Origin: an uncultured Roseovarius sp.
GTDB taxonomy: Bacteria; Pseudomonadota; Alphaproteobacteria; Rhodobacterales; Rhodobacteraceae
Length of the DNA stretch: 64,000 nt
Assembly: GCA_947496175.1 (NCBI GenBank)
Contig: CANMBU010000002.1
Span: 1-64,000, forward strand
Direction of reading: 5' to 3'
Shown here: one piece after another, positions 49,960 to 59,190 of the stretch
Numbering within the stretch: the stretch's first letter is position 1
Layout: each line of letters begins with the position of its first letter
Made by a program: the position numbers and the translations under genes
Notes under the pieces: generated by a model
Databases searched by the model: none
The model's input: the letters and a program-made list of their open reading frames with translations, nothing else
Told to the model about the DNA's origin: nothing

Positions 49960-51504
49960 TCACACAGTCCACCGATACAACCACACCTCAGAGGCCATTT
50001 GACCATCTTTGAGCAACTGTGCCCGCAACTCGATATGCCGGCGCTCACCGGGATCAAAGTTGAAGGCAAGGCGTAGACCACCCGTGGCCGGGTTGCGTTG
50101 CAAGACACCTTCGCTGGTCTCGACATGGGGCGAATAGGTATGAACCGTAAGCGCCTCTGGCCCCTCATCAAAGAGCGGGCTGTTTTCAAAATCAATCACC
50201 ACAAGACGACCGGGTCCAAACAAACGGCGTCCCATAGAGGTGTTGATCACCTTTGGTAGCCTTGGCTCGATCGGGGCGTCTGCGCTCCATGTGAGCTTGT
50301 AAGAGAGATCCACTTGTTGACCGGCAGGCATCGGTTCGGCTGGGCGCCAGTAGGCGACGATGTTGTCATAGATCTCTTCATCGGTAGGAATCTCGACCAG
50401 TGTCACGGTTCCCTTGCCCCAATCGCCCTTGGGTTCCACCCAAAGACCCGGACGGTTGTGATAGAGCGCCTCGAGATCCGCAAAATCCTCAAGCTTGCGC
50501 GCCCGTTGCATCAGGCCAAAACCGCGTGGATTGGTGTCCACAAAGCTCGAAATCTGAAGCTGTGTGGGGTTGGCCAGAGGGCGCCAGATGACCTCACCAT
50601 TGCCGTTCCACATCATCAACCCGTCATTGTCATGCACGGCAGGGCGGAAATCATCAAACCGGTGGCGATTGGTTTGGTCGAAAAGAAACATTGAGGTCAG
50701 CGGCCCAAGACCCACGTTATCGAGTTCAACGCGCGGAAAGAGCGTTGCCTCGACCTCCATCACACAATCGGCCCCGGGTGTGATGTCAAACCGATAGGCG
50801 CCTGTCACGCTCGGGCTGTCCATGAGCGCATGCACAATCATGTTCTTTTGGTCTGATCCCGGCGCCTCCAACCAGAACTTCACGAAATCAGGGAATTCTT
50901 CGCCTTCCGGTGCGCCGGTGCGAAGGGCCAGTCCGCGCCCCGAGAGGCCATAAGTCTGTCCAATGCCGATCGCCCGGAAATAACTGGCGCCCTGGAAGAC
51001 ACAGAACTCGGTTTTGTATTCCGGATGGCCTAGTTTTGTCCGCAGGCGCAGACCGGAATAGCCGAGTGTCTCTGCGGTTTTGATCAGGTCGGGAACCAGT
51101 TTGCCTTTGTTGAAGTTGTCGAGTGTGAACGGCACTGCTGCGGCTACGTTGTTTTCAACCGAGTAAACCTTCGTGGCGCGTGGGAAATAGAGGCCAGGCG
51201 CAAAGAAATCGACCTCATATGAGCGATCCGTACCGGCCCAAAGTGCGTTTTTACGCGGAAACCGAATGTCGCGATACTGGTCATATGTCAGGTTTTGCCA
51301 ATCTTCCGGCACCATGTCGCGGGGTTCATAATCGCGTGTGGCCAGATCACGGGCCATATCGATCACCACATCACGTGAAAACTCGGCTGAACCTGTGGCG
51401 GCGCGCGATGCCAAAGGCAGCAGACCCGGAACCAGTGCCGACGCCGCAGCACCGCCAAGCAACGCGCGGCGTGTCACAGTCGCAGAGTTGGTCAATCGGC
51501 TCAT
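49960..51504 (-). CDS. opgG: glucan biosynthesis periplasmic protein OpgG (MdoG)
   Basis: This 514-residue periplasmic protein has a twin-arginine-type leader TRRALLGGAAASALVPGLLPLASRA. The MdoG domain begins DVVIDMARDLATRDYEPRDMVPEDWQNLTYDQYRDIRF and continues through HDNDGLMMWNGNGEVIWRPLANP and SSFVDTNPRGFGLMQR to the C-terminal immunoglobulin-like part. It extends or branches the glucan backbone. ATG 51504 overlaps opgC by ATGA; the longer open frame lies inside opgC. A Tat-type signal resembles OpgD more than E. coli OpgG, so either name could apply. Confidence 0.93.
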   Translation of the reverse strand: MSRLTNSATVTRRALLGGAAASALVPGLLPLASRAATGSAEFSRDVVIDMARDLATRDYEPRDMVPEDWQNLTYDQYRDIRFPRKNALWAGTDRSYEVDFFAPGLYFPRATKVYSVENNVAAAVPFTLDNFNKGKLVPDLIKTAETLGYSGLRLRTKLGHPEYKTEFCVFQGASYFRAIGIGQTYGLSGRGLALRTGAPEGEEFPDFVKFWLEAPGSDQKNMIVHALMDSPSVTGAYRFDITPGADCVMEVEATLFPRVELDNVGLGPLTSMFLFDQTNRHRFDDFRPAVHDNDGLMMWNGNGEVIWRPLANPTQLQISSFVDTNPRGFGLMQRARKLEDFADLEALYHNRPGLWVEPKGDWGKGTVTLVEIPTDEEIYDNIVAYWRPAEPMPAGQQVDLSYKLTWSADAPIEPRLPKVINTSMGRRLFGPGRLVVIDFENSPLFDEGPEALTVHTYSPHVETSEGVLQRNPATGGLRLAFNFDPGERRHIELRAQLLKDGQMASEVWLYRWTV

Positions 51505-52814
51505 GCCTGACCCCCTGCACTGCGCTTGGGTTTCCAGGGAGAGGACTTGAACCAGCCCGCCACGTAGGCGCAGAGCACCAAAAGCGCAAAGCCCACGAGG
51601 TTCACATACGTGTTGATCCACGGATCCCGTACGAACCGGTCGTTCACGAGTGTTGACGTCTCATCGAGCCAGACGCCCAGTAAGCGCGCCAGCAGCATGG
51701 AAAAGACGAAGACTGCCAGCGATTGCTGGCCGACTTTCATGATTATGTTCTTGACCACCCAGCTCCAGATACGGCCCACCTTGAGATACTTGCCGCCTTC
51801 ACCCACCAGCGCCCAGGCCAGATAGCCGAGCGACAGCATGTGGAGATAGCGGAAGATGCCGAAATCTGTCTTGCCGCGCAGTGGGGCCATATCCCGGAAT
51901 GTCTGGCGCTGCCAGCTGCGGATATTGTCGTCCCACCATTCCGACTGCCAGCTGAAACTGCGCACGCCCACGGCTGAGAACACAAACGAAAAGAGCACAA
52001 AGGCCAGCGCGAGACCCACAAGCCATTTGTTGACCGGAGGACGAGGGATCCAACCAATCATGAGCGCAAAGCCTGTAAAGAAACAAAGCTGCCAGCCAAA
52101 CGGGTTGAAGAACCATGGCCGGGTGTTCTGACCCTCGGCGAACCAGTACTGCGCCGGCAGTTGCAGCGGTGTGATGTCGTCGTCGGTGAACAGCTCGCCA
52201 ATCTCCATGTTGGCAAAGCCCCACAGCACCAGACACGCTCCAAGCGCCACGTAGGGATGAATCTTCGCCAGCGCCATGACAACGGGAATCATGATCAGGA
52301 TCACCATATACATGGGCAGAATGTCGAAGTAGTTCGGCACATAGGTAAGGGTCATCAGACCAACCAGATTGCCCTCGATATTGTTCAGAAACGGCTTGAG
52401 GTTGAGCTGTCCGGTGTAATCCCGAAGCTCAAATCCAAGATGCGGCAGCGCCAGCAGCGTGGCCGTTGTGATGATGAAAAGCCCAATATGCGCCCAATAG
52501 ACCTGCCAGGTGCGAAAGGCGATGCGCGCGGATCCCATCGAAAGGCCTTGTGTCTGGAACAGTTTGCCAAAGGCAATGGCCGAGGCCATGCCCGAGCAAA
52601 AGACAAACATCTCGGTGGCATCAGAAAAACCCCAGCGCGCGGGAATCCAGCGCGTCCAGAGGTTTCCCGGCGTATGCGCCAGAAGGATAATGAACATGGC
52701 GACACCGCGAAAGAAATCGAGGCGCGGATCGCGCATTGTCACCTGTGGCAGTGCAGAGACATCTACACGTCCAGGGGATTTTTCAAAGTCAGTTGATGGC
52801 GAAATGGTCGCCAT
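51501..52814 (-). CDS. opgC: OpgC family membrane acyltransferase
   Basis: This 437-residue protein with about ten membrane helices is of the OpgC type. The start of the domain is TMRDPRLDFFRGVAMFIILLAHTPGNLWTRWIPARWGFSDATEMFVFCSG, typical of membrane acyltransferases that decorate glucans with succinyl or similar groups. It heads opgC-opgG-opgH, all overlapping or within 2 bases. Charged substitution of the glucans is the likely result. 44 bases upstream is the TPR gene, which may share the transcript. Confidence 0.92.
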   Translation of the reverse strand: MATISPSTDFEKSPGRVDVSALPQVTMRDPRLDFFRGVAMFIILLAHTPGNLWTRWIPARWGFSDATEMFVFCSGMASAIAFGKLFQTQGLSMGSARIAFRTWQVYWAHIGLFIITTATLLALPHLGFELRDYTGQLNLKPFLNNIEGNLVGLMTLTYVPNYFDILPMYMVILIMIPVVMALAKIHPYVALGACLVLWGFANMEIGELFTDDDITPLQLPAQYWFAEGQNTRPWFFNPFGWQLCFFTGFALMIGWIPRPPVNKWLVGLALAFVLFSFVFSAVGVRSFSWQSEWWDDNIRSWQRQTFRDMAPLRGKTDFGIFRYLHMLSLGYLAWALVGEGGKYLKVGRIWSWVVKNIIMKVGQQSLAVFVFSMLLARLLGVWLDETSTLVNDRFVRDPWINTYVNLVGFALLVLCAYVAGWFKSSPWKPKRSAGGQA

Positions 52815-52858
52815 GGGCTCGGTCTTTCTTTTCAGCAGGCAGGCAGGTGTCTTAGCTG

Positions 52859-54226
52859 TTATTCGGCGGGAACGGAAGCCGCATCGTAGTCGCCGCGTCC
52901 TGTGGCGATGAGCGTCCGGCGGGCGGCGGTGTATCCGTCTTCGCGACCCGCGCGTTTCGCTTGGCGGTCATCCAGAATGGCCTCGGCCTGATCCAGAAGA
53001 CCTGCGCGAATACCCGCGTCAATCGTCATGCGCTCAAAGACGTCACGCTGTGCATGGCTTCCGCCGGCGCGCTGCATGCCGCCACGTGCCTGGAACAGCT
53101 TGTGGAATGCCTCGGTATAGCGCGCTTCACCAAAGGCTTCGAGCCCTTCGGCCGCGGCGATACCCGGGTCGCTCATCCGGCTTCCCATTTCGCAATTCGA
53201 CTTGGCGTCGCGGGCAATCCGCTGAAGCATCTTGGCGGTGGCGTCCGGCTTGCGCTCTCCTGTGAGGGCCAGCATGTAATGCAAATCTGCAAAAATCAGA
53301 CAGCCATCTTCTGTGCGTTCGGCACTCAACTCAGCCAGCTCATCCCAACGATTACCCACATTCACACCATCAAGCTCAAGCCGCATCAAAAGCGATGTGG
53401 CATTAGAGATGTCGCGGTAGTCATCCGTCTGATCCTTGCGGATTTCGGTGTCATAGAGATCAAGCACAGCATCCATCTGACCCAGGTCAAGATGCATCAA
53501 AGCCTTGTGCCACCATACGTGATACCGGAAATTGTTGCAATGCGCCCAGGCTTCCTCGCGCCCCGAGAGCCACTCCAGGCCTTTTTTGGCATTGGCTGTC
53601 ATGTCATGCACATGCGCCACTGCATGCAGGCCCCAGGCATCATCCGGCGCCATCCAAAGCGCCTGCCGCCCGGCAATCTCGGCCTTTTCGTAGTCACCTG
53701 TTTCTTCCAATGCGAAGGAATGGCACCCAAGAAGATAGCCACGTCCTTTGTGGTCAGGCGTGTAGGCAGGCATCACACGTTCGATCGACTCGCGCATACC
53801 AGTCGCATCGCCCAGTACAAAGCGGATCGCGTGGCTCAATTTCATGGCCAGCGAATCTGCGGGGTGATCGCGCAGAATGTCTTCCAGTTTGGCAATCGCG
53901 CCGCTGGGCTGGCCATCCAGCCAAACACCGAGCGCCTCGACATAGAGTTGCTCTCGCGGCGTTATGTGGCCCTCTACTGCGGCTGTCTGAGCGGCTGCAT
54001 ATGCGTCGTGAGCCGTTTGCATGAGTTCGCGACGACCCAGAAGAATGTAGAACATGCCTTTGACAGCATGACCCAAAGCAAAGTTCGGCTCAGCGTCCAA
54101 TACGTCTCCAAGATGCTTCGGTGTCACGGCCGCATGCGCCAAAAAAGCCAATAGTGTGTCATTCCAGGCATCCATAGCGCGGGGACTGGTAAGAGTGGTC
54201 GGTTGACCGAAAACATCAAACTGCAT
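52859..54226 (-). CDS. tetratricopeptide repeat protein, TTC38-like
   Basis: This 455-residue cytoplasmic, helix-rich protein has TPR-like repeats over its length; the pattern follows the TTC38 family (ALGHAVKGMFYILLGRRELMQTAHDAYAAA, YTPDHKGRGYLLGCHSFALEETGDYEKAEIAGRQALWMAPDDAWGLHAVAHVHDMTA, FRYHVWWHKALMHLDLGQMDAVLDLYDTEI). ATG 54226 is chosen because GGAAG lies before it; ATG 54253 and 54238 are also in frame. TTC38-like proteins are of unknown biochemical role. The position upstream of opgCGH may be chance. Confidence 0.87.
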   Translation of the reverse strand: MQFDVFGQPTTLTSPRAMDAWNDTLLAFLAHAAVTPKHLGDVLDAEPNFALGHAVKGMFYILLGRRELMQTAHDAYAAAQTAAVEGHITPREQLYVEALGVWLDGQPSGAIAKLEDILRDHPADSLAMKLSHAIRFVLGDATGMRESIERVMPAYTPDHKGRGYLLGCHSFALEETGDYEKAEIAGRQALWMAPDDAWGLHAVAHVHDMTANAKKGLEWLSGREEAWAHCNNFRYHVWWHKALMHLDLGQMDAVLDLYDTEIRKDQTDDYRDISNATSLLMRLELDGVNVGNRWDELAELSAERTEDGCLIFADLHYMLALTGERKPDATAKMLQRIARDAKSNCEMGSRMSDPGIAAAEGLEAFGEARYTEAFHKLFQARGGMQRAGGSHAQRDVFERMTIDAGIRAGLLDQAEAILDDRQAKRAGREDGYTAARRTLIATGRGDYDAASVPAE

Positions 54227-54559
54227 GTGTACTTCCATTTCTGTAGCGGTCATTTCCGCTGTCTGTGATTAACAAACAGATAGGGTGAGCGCATAACGGT
54301 ATCGGTGCGTCTAACGAATTGGTGAAGTCATGTGTGAGTTTTCGTTATCATAGTCGCGAAATATTGCCGAAAACCGCACGCGTTTAGGTAGAAAGCGTGA
54401 TAAACTTCAACAGTTTGCCGGATATCGGGTGTTATTTGCTATGGTAATAATGCTGCACTGCAACATACGATTCGGGGAAATGGCTTAGAATCTGCTCAAG
54501 TGCAGGTGCTTAAATTCCAGCGCCGCGCTTAAAATTTAATAAGCTTGCGAAAACCAACG
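54227..54559. other. AT-rich gene-free stretch
   Basis: These 333 bases between the TPR gene and the TPP-enzyme gene hold no supported gene. The stretch is AT-rich, presumably containing the promoter of the TPR gene (54254-54400). I see no clear operator, repeat or terminator. Confidence 0.5.
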
Positions 54560-56182
54560 TTACAGGCGACCGTCATATGCGCCAGGTTCGATCTCTGCGG
54601 CAATGACTGAGAAACGGTCTGCGGTCATCGCTTCTTTTAGGGCCGACCGCAGTTGCGCGCGCGTCGTGACGGTATGTCCGTATCCGCCAAATGCCCGACC
54701 CATTGCCGCAAAATCATGTCGCGCAAAATCCACGCCCTTGTTGGCAAGCTGCCTTTGGCGTTGTTTCAATTCGATCAGCGCAAGGCTGGCATCTACGAAG
54801 ACCAGAAAGATCGGTGCCACCCCCATCTCGGCGGCTGTGGCCAACTCGCCTGCGACCATCAAAAACCCGGCGTCGCCAGAAAAGCTGATCACCGGTCGAT
54901 CAGGTTCGGCCAGCTTTAGGCCCATCGCCATCGGCACCGCACAGCCCATGGTGCAAAGTGCCGAGGATTGAATGAGGCCGCGCGGCTCGTCACAGCGCCA
55001 CATCTGGCTTAGCAGGATGCGATGCGCACCACTATCCGCCGTCGCCAGCGTTGTCTTCGGCAGCACGGCGCGCGCCTCAGCGATCACACCGGCAGGACCC
55101 CAGTCATCGTCTTGCGGGAAAGCCTCAGCCAGCGCCTTCTGTACGGCTTTTGGTTCTCCTCCGGACCAAGTGGCGCGGGTTGGCGTCGTGTTGGCCAGCA
55201 TTTCCAGCGTTTCGCAAGTGTCGGCGACAAAGTTCAGCGTTGCCTGATGCATGTAGTGGGTATTGGGCGCCGCAGCGATGTCGATCACCATCTGCCGAGA
55301 CGGATCAAACGCATCGCGCCAGCCGACGCGCATTTCAATCGGATCATACCCGATGCAAAGCACCACATCAGCCTGCGCCACGAGAGGCAAGAGATGCTTG
55401 TCTGCCAAAGGCGACAACCCGGCCCCGCCCAGGCAAAGCGGATGATCCTCGGGCAGAATGCCCTTGGCTTTGTAAGTTGTGATGAATGGGATATTGAACT
55501 GTTCCAAAAAGGCACGCAGCACGGTTTGCGCGTCTTCGTAGAGCACATCCAGGCCCACGATGGCGATGGGCCGGTTGGTTTTGGCCAATGCCTCTCGTGC
55601 TTTGGCGGCATCGCCGCCGCTCGGCGCAACTCTGCTGGTCGAAGGACGGTAAGGGCGTGCGATATCGTTTGGCGCGGGCGCATCCGCCACGCTGATTGGC
55701 ACATCAATATGCACCGGACCACAGCGCGGCTCGGTCGCAATCGCCACAGCCTTGTCAGCGATGATGCCAGCACCTGCGGCGGTCAGCCGAAAGCTCTCCT
55801 TCGTGATCGGACGCAGCACCTGTTGGTGGTCCAGCACCTGATGCGTGTAGGTCAGCGCCTCATCTGCATCGACACAGCCCGTCAACACAATCATCGGCAC
55901 GCGGTCCTGCTCGGCATTCGCGATAACGTTGACGCCGTTCATGGCTCCGGGGCCGACCGTGGCCACTAGGATGGCCGGGGCTCCGTCGCGATGATGCACG
56001 CCCTCGGCCATAAAGCCACCGGCATTTTCATGCTTGATCAGGTTAAACTGAATGCCAGCCTTTTCCAGCGCATCCACAAGTGTCAGGACTTCACCGCCAG
56101 GCATCCCGAACGCGTGGCGACAACCCGCATCGTATAGTCGCTCGGCCAACACATCGGCGGCGCGTTTGGTCGTCGTGCTCAT
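54560..56182 (-). CDS. thiamine pyrophosphate enzyme, acetolactate synthase-like
   Basis: This 540-residue protein has three-domain AHAS/benzoylformate decarboxylase architecture. The PYR domain has the cofactor glutamate in KHENAGGFMAEG (E52); the middle domain starts near ALAKTNRPIAIVGLDVLYED; the PP domain has ISFSGDAGFLMVAGELATAAEMGVAPIFLVFVDASLALIELKQRQ. The Mg/TPP motif reads GDA rather than GDG, and the second ligand position has D in place of N. It is unlikely to be the biosynthetic AHAS, since no small subunit follows. A 2-oxo acid decarboxylase or carboligase is the general call. It is read as a single gene. Confidence 0.85.
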   Translation of the reverse strand: MSTTTKRAADVLAERLYDAGCRHAFGMPGGEVLTLVDALEKAGIQFNLIKHENAGGFMAEGVHHRDGAPAILVATVGPGAMNGVNVIANAEQDRVPMIVLTGCVDADEALTYTHQVLDHQQVLRPITKESFRLTAAGAGIIADKAVAIATEPRCGPVHIDVPISVADAPAPNDIARPYRPSTSRVAPSGGDAAKAREALAKTNRPIAIVGLDVLYEDAQTVLRAFLEQFNIPFITTYKAKGILPEDHPLCLGGAGLSPLADKHLLPLVAQADVVLCIGYDPIEMRVGWRDAFDPSRQMVIDIAAAPNTHYMHQATLNFVADTCETLEMLANTTPTRATWSGGEPKAVQKALAEAFPQDDDWGPAGVIAEARAVLPKTTLATADSGAHRILLSQMWRCDEPRGLIQSSALCTMGCAVPMAMGLKLAEPDRPVISFSGDAGFLMVAGELATAAEMGVAPIFLVFVDASLALIELKQRQRQLANKGVDFARHDFAAMGRAFGGYGHTVTTRAQLRSALKEAMTADRFSVIAAEIEPGAYDGRL

Positions 56183-56273
56183 TCAAAATCCTCAGGCGTT
56201 CAATTTGTCCCGACATCGCTGGGAATGTGGTTAGAGGCAAGTCCCTTCACGCCACTGTTATCGGCAAGCAGCC

Positions 56274-56750
56274 TTATTGTGTAGCCTCAGCCGCAATACT
56301 TGCAAAGATCACATCCAGCTCAGTTGCAAGACGTGTCAGAGTGTCACCACCCTCTTCGGAATAGGGTGCAAAAACAAAGCTGGGCCGCTTGTAAGAGAGG
56401 GTCGCGCTGCCATCTTCGTTCTCTGTGACATAAAGCCGGATAGGGGCTTCGATCATCGCAGCGGTCGATGTCGCGAGAACCTTGACCGCAAAGTCGTTGT
56501 TAAATGCCCCGATGACCAGATTGCCCGGGATTTTGATGCCACGGCTGGCAGCAGCTTTGGTTGGCCCGGCCTGCGTGACGACGATAAGCCCATTGGACTT
56601 CACGGCCGCGCGTGTGTCGCTCACCAGATCGCCATAAGCCTTGGACGTCGGAAATACCTCGAACCCGCTTTGCGCTGACATATCTGCGGCAAGGGCACGC
56701 GCGGCGAAAAGCATGACAAGCAGACATGACATCATCAATTTGGAAAGCAT
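56274..56750 (-). CDS. exported DUF302 domain protein
   Basis: This 158-residue protein has a signal peptide (MLSKLMMSCLLVMLFAARALA) and a DUF302 domain: YGDLVSDTRAAVKSNGLIVVTQAGPTKAAASRGIKIPGNLVIGAFNNDFAVKVLATSTAAMIEAPIRLYVTENEDGSATLSYKRPS. DUF302 proteins are small periplasmic or lipid-associated proteins with no settled function. ATG 56750 is preferred over 56768 because GGGGGAC sits before it. No operon partner is evident. Confidence 0.9.
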   Translation of the reverse strand: MLSKLMMSCLLVMLFAARALAADMSAQSGFEVFPTSKAYGDLVSDTRAAVKSNGLIVVTQAGPTKAAASRGIKIPGNLVIGAFNNDFAVKVLATSTAAMIEAPIRLYVTENEDGSATLSYKRPSFVFAPYSEEGGDTLTRLATELDVIFASIAAEATQ

Positions 56751-56851
56751 AGTCGTCCCCCGGAACATGTATTTGAGGTCTCTTACGTGATTTATCCACC
56801 TGTTGAGGTCACATTTCGTTGTGTGGCGTTCAATCGCCCAACAGAAACGAA

Positions 56852-56876
56852 AAAAGGCCCCAAACTGGGGCCTTTT
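56852..56876. terminator. strong intrinsic terminator of mcl1, bidirectional
   Basis: AAAAGGCCCCA and TGGGGCCTTTT form a perfect 11-bp stem with loop AAC. Read on the minus strand it is followed by TTTTTTCG. It lies 21 bases past the mcl1 stop. Confidence 0.95.
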
Positions 56877-56897
56877 GCTATCGTTTGCCCGGGTCGA

Positions 56898-57857
56898 TTA
56901 GCCCTCGGCGATCATCTCTGCGGACTTCACGATGACTTCAGCTTGCTTGATCGAGGCAATGTCGATCAGGCGGCCTTTGTACGTGGTGGCTCCAAGACCC
57001 TTGGCTTTGGCGTCTTCCATGGCGGCGAGGATTTCACGCGCCTCGTTGACCGATTCCTCAGATGGCGTGAAAATCGCATTACACGCGTCTACCTGATTTG
57101 GGTGAATGGCCCATTTGCCCACCATACCCAGCGTCAGCGAACGCAGCGCCTGCGCCTTGAATCCTTCGGGGTCTGAGAAGTCCCCAAACGGGCCGTCCAC
57201 CGGCAGAAGACCATGTGTCCGGCAGGCCGCCACGATATTGGCCGTGGCCCAGTGCCATGGGTCGCCCCAGTAGTTCTCACCATTGCGGTGCATGTAGTAG
57301 TTTTCCTGTGTGCCGCCGATGCCGGTCGTCTGCATCCCCATATAGGCCGCGAAATCCGCCGCACCGAGGCTCATCGCCTGCATGCGCGGGCTGCCCTTGG
57401 CGATATCTTCGACATGCGCGATGCCCATGGCCGTCTCAATGATGCACTCGAACGCAAGGCGTTTCTTGTGACCCATCGCAATCTCAATTGAGCTAACCAA
57501 AGCGTCCACGGCATAGATGTCATCACCCGATCCCGCCTTGGGGATCATGATCATGTCGAGACGGCCGTTGGTCTGTTCCAGCAGATCGACAACGTCTTTG
57601 TACCAGTATTGGGTGTCCAGCCCGTTGATCCGCACGCTCAGCGTTTTGTTGCCCCAGTCAATATCATTGATCGCTTCAATGGCATTTTTGCGGGCGATAT
57701 CCTTGTCCGAAGGCGCAACCGCATCTTCGAGGTCCAGGTTGATCACGTCCGCCTTGGACGCCGCCATTTTCTCAAAAAGGGAAGGGTTGGATGCCGGGCC
57801 AAATAGCTGACAACGGTTGGGGCGGGCCGGTGCAGGCGGTTGCGGACGAAAACTCAT
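56898..57857 (-). CDS. mcl1: L-malyl-CoA / beta-methylmalyl-CoA lyase
   Basis: This 319-residue HpcH/HpaI-superfamily lyase, recognised from close pattern identity to R. sphaeroides Mcl1: SFRPQPPAPARPNRCQLFGPASNPSLFEKMAASKADVINLDLEDAV, VRINGLDTQYWYKDVVDLLEQ, MSLGAADFAAYMGMQTTGIGGTQENYYM and LPVDGPFGDFSD. It cleaves beta-methylmalyl-CoA to glyoxylate and propionyl-CoA and (S)-malyl-CoA to glyoxylate and acetyl-CoA in the ethylmalonyl-CoA pathway. Catalytic glutamate and aspartate lie in ECIIETAMG and LDLEDAV. GAGG precedes ATG 57857. The rest of the pathway is elsewhere. Confidence 0.94.
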   Translation of the reverse strand: MSFRPQPPAPARPNRCQLFGPASNPSLFEKMAASKADVINLDLEDAVAPSDKDIARKNAIEAINDIDWGNKTLSVRINGLDTQYWYKDVVDLLEQTNGRLDMIMIPKAGSGDDIYAVDALVSSIEIAMGHKKRLAFECIIETAMGIAHVEDIAKGSPRMQAMSLGAADFAAYMGMQTTGIGGTQENYYMHRNGENYWGDPWHWATANIVAACRTHGLLPVDGPFGDFSDPEGFKAQALRSLTLGMVGKWAIHPNQVDACNAIFTPSEESVNEAREILAAMEDAKAKGLGATTYKGRLIDIASIKQAEVIVKSAEMIAEG

Positions 57858-58023
57858 TTTGAGACCTCTTTGTTTAAATCTTGCCGAAAGGCGCTGCGCG
57901 ACTGCTATAAAATTGCGTGCAGGCGCGCAAGACGCTCTGAACATTTGGCGCTTTCCATCAGTTTGGGATTAATCCTTCGAATTTTATCCGTTTATTCGAC
58001 AAAAATTTAGAAGAAACTTTCGA

Positions 58024-58048
58024 AATATACAGCATACCGCCGTATATT
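58024..58048. promoter_or_regulatory. candidate operator upstream of dgcN
   Basis: AATATAC (58024-58030), 11 bases, GTATATT (58042-58048): a perfect 7-bp inverted repeat, with an inner ATAC-N4-GTAT nested in it. It lies 68 bases before ATG 58116 in an AT-rich promoter region. The arrangement would suit a LysR-type regulator such as DgcR, which is not encoded nearby. Confidence 0.45.
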
Positions 58049-58115
58049 AACGATGAAATCGCATGGATTTCGAAGCAAACTGCCGCAAAACTGATTCCTG
58101 GATGGGAGACGCGCC

Positions 58116-59117
58116 ATGATTGAAACACCGTATCTTTTGTTCCTTGGGGACGCGCCTGACATGCTGGCGGCCAAAGTGGCCATTGGCATTCGCGATTGGC
58201 GTCCCGATCACGCTTTGGGTCAGATTCGTCTGCCCGGATGCGGTGCCGATCTTGGATTGAAGGACCTCACCTTGGCCGAGGCCCAGGCTGCAGGTGCAAA
58301 AACGCTGGTCATTGGTGTGGCCAACCGCGGCGGCGTGATCAGCCAGGCCTGGAAAGAGGTGCTCATCGAGGCGCTTGAGATGGGTTATGACCTAGCCTCG
58401 GGCCTGCATAACCTGTTGCGGGACGAAGGCGATCTGGTTGCGGCTGCGCAGACCTATGGCGGCACGCTGCATGATGTGCGGGTGCCAACTGTGGGTTATC
58501 CTATTGCCAATGGGGTGAAACGCAGCGGCAAACGCTGTCTCGCCGTGGGCACCGATTGCTCTGTCGGCAAGATGTATACCGCCATGGCGATGGAACGCGA
58601 CATGGTCGCGCGCGGCATGAAGGCCACGTTTCGCGCTACGGGCCAGACGGGCATCCTCATTACCGGACATGGCGTTCCTTTGGATGCGGTGGTGGCTGAT
58701 TTCATGGCAGGGTCCATTGAATACCTGACGCCTGACAATGAAGACGACCATTGGGATCTGATCGAAGGGCAGGGCAGCCTTTTCCACGTCTCCTATTCCG
58801 GCGTAACCATGGCCTTGATCCATGGAGGTCAGCCTGATGCGCTGATCCTGTGTCACGAGCCAACCCGCGCGCATATGCGGGGCCTGCCGGATTACACCCT
58901 GCCGAGCCTGGAACGCCTGCGTGATACCGCGCTCCCGCTGGCGCAGGTGGCCAACCCGGCCTGTCAGGTGGTGGGCGTTTCGGTCAACACTCAGCATATG
59001 AGCGAAGCGGATGCCAAGTCCTATCTGGCCGAGGTGGAGGGCGAACTTGGGTTGCCTGCGACCGATCCCTATCGCTTTGGATCTGACAAGCTGGTGGATG
59101 CGCTGGCCGCGCTTTAA
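58116..59117 (+). CDS. dgcN: D-glutamate N-acetyltransferase DgcN (DUF1611)
   Basis: This 333-residue DUF1611 protein has a P-loop-like CLAVGTDCSVGKMYTAMAMERDM, ATGQTGILITGHGVPLDAVVADFMAGSIEYL and the late LCHEPTRAHMRGLPDYTLPSLERLRDTALPL. DUF1611 proteins paired with a dipeptide-epimerase relative were shown in marine bacteria to be DgcN, which acetylates D-glutamate for catabolism. The neighbour DgcA fits this exactly. It starts at ATG 58116 behind GGGAG. Cytoplasmic. Confidence 0.9.
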   Translation: MIETPYLLFLGDAPDMLAAKVAIGIRDWRPDHALGQIRLPGCGADLGLKDLTLAEAQAAGAKTLVIGVANRGGVISQAWKEVLIEALEMGYDLASGLHNLLRDEGDLVAAAQTYGGTLHDVRVPTVGYPIANGVKRSGKRCLAVGTDCSVGKMYTAMAMERDMVARGMKATFRATGQTGILITGHGVPLDAVVADFMAGSIEYLTPDNEDDHWDLIEGQGSLFHVSYSGVTMALIHGGQPDALILCHEPTRAHMRGLPDYTLPSLERLRDTALPLAQVANPACQVVGVSVNTQHMSEADAKSYLAEVEGELGLPATDPYRFGSDKLVDALAAL

Positions 59118-59190
59118 CTTGCCGCGTGCATGTGATCCCTGTCGGATGCCTCCGGCGGGGATATTTTGAGCAAAAAGAAAGGGCAGTGTC

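Noticed and set aside
52961-54154. 397-codon plus-strand frame opposite the TPR gene
   Set aside because: Antisense to a gene with regular TPR helices; no supporting start signal.
55022-55969. 315-codon plus-strand frame opposite the TPP enzyme
   Set aside because: Antisense shadow of a gene with clear TPP-enzyme motifs.
54560-56182. Reading the GDA motif as a broken TPP enzyme
   Set aside because: The rest of the cofactor site and the full length are intact, and the VDASLALIELKQ pattern belongs to a known subgroup, so a pseudogene is not supported.
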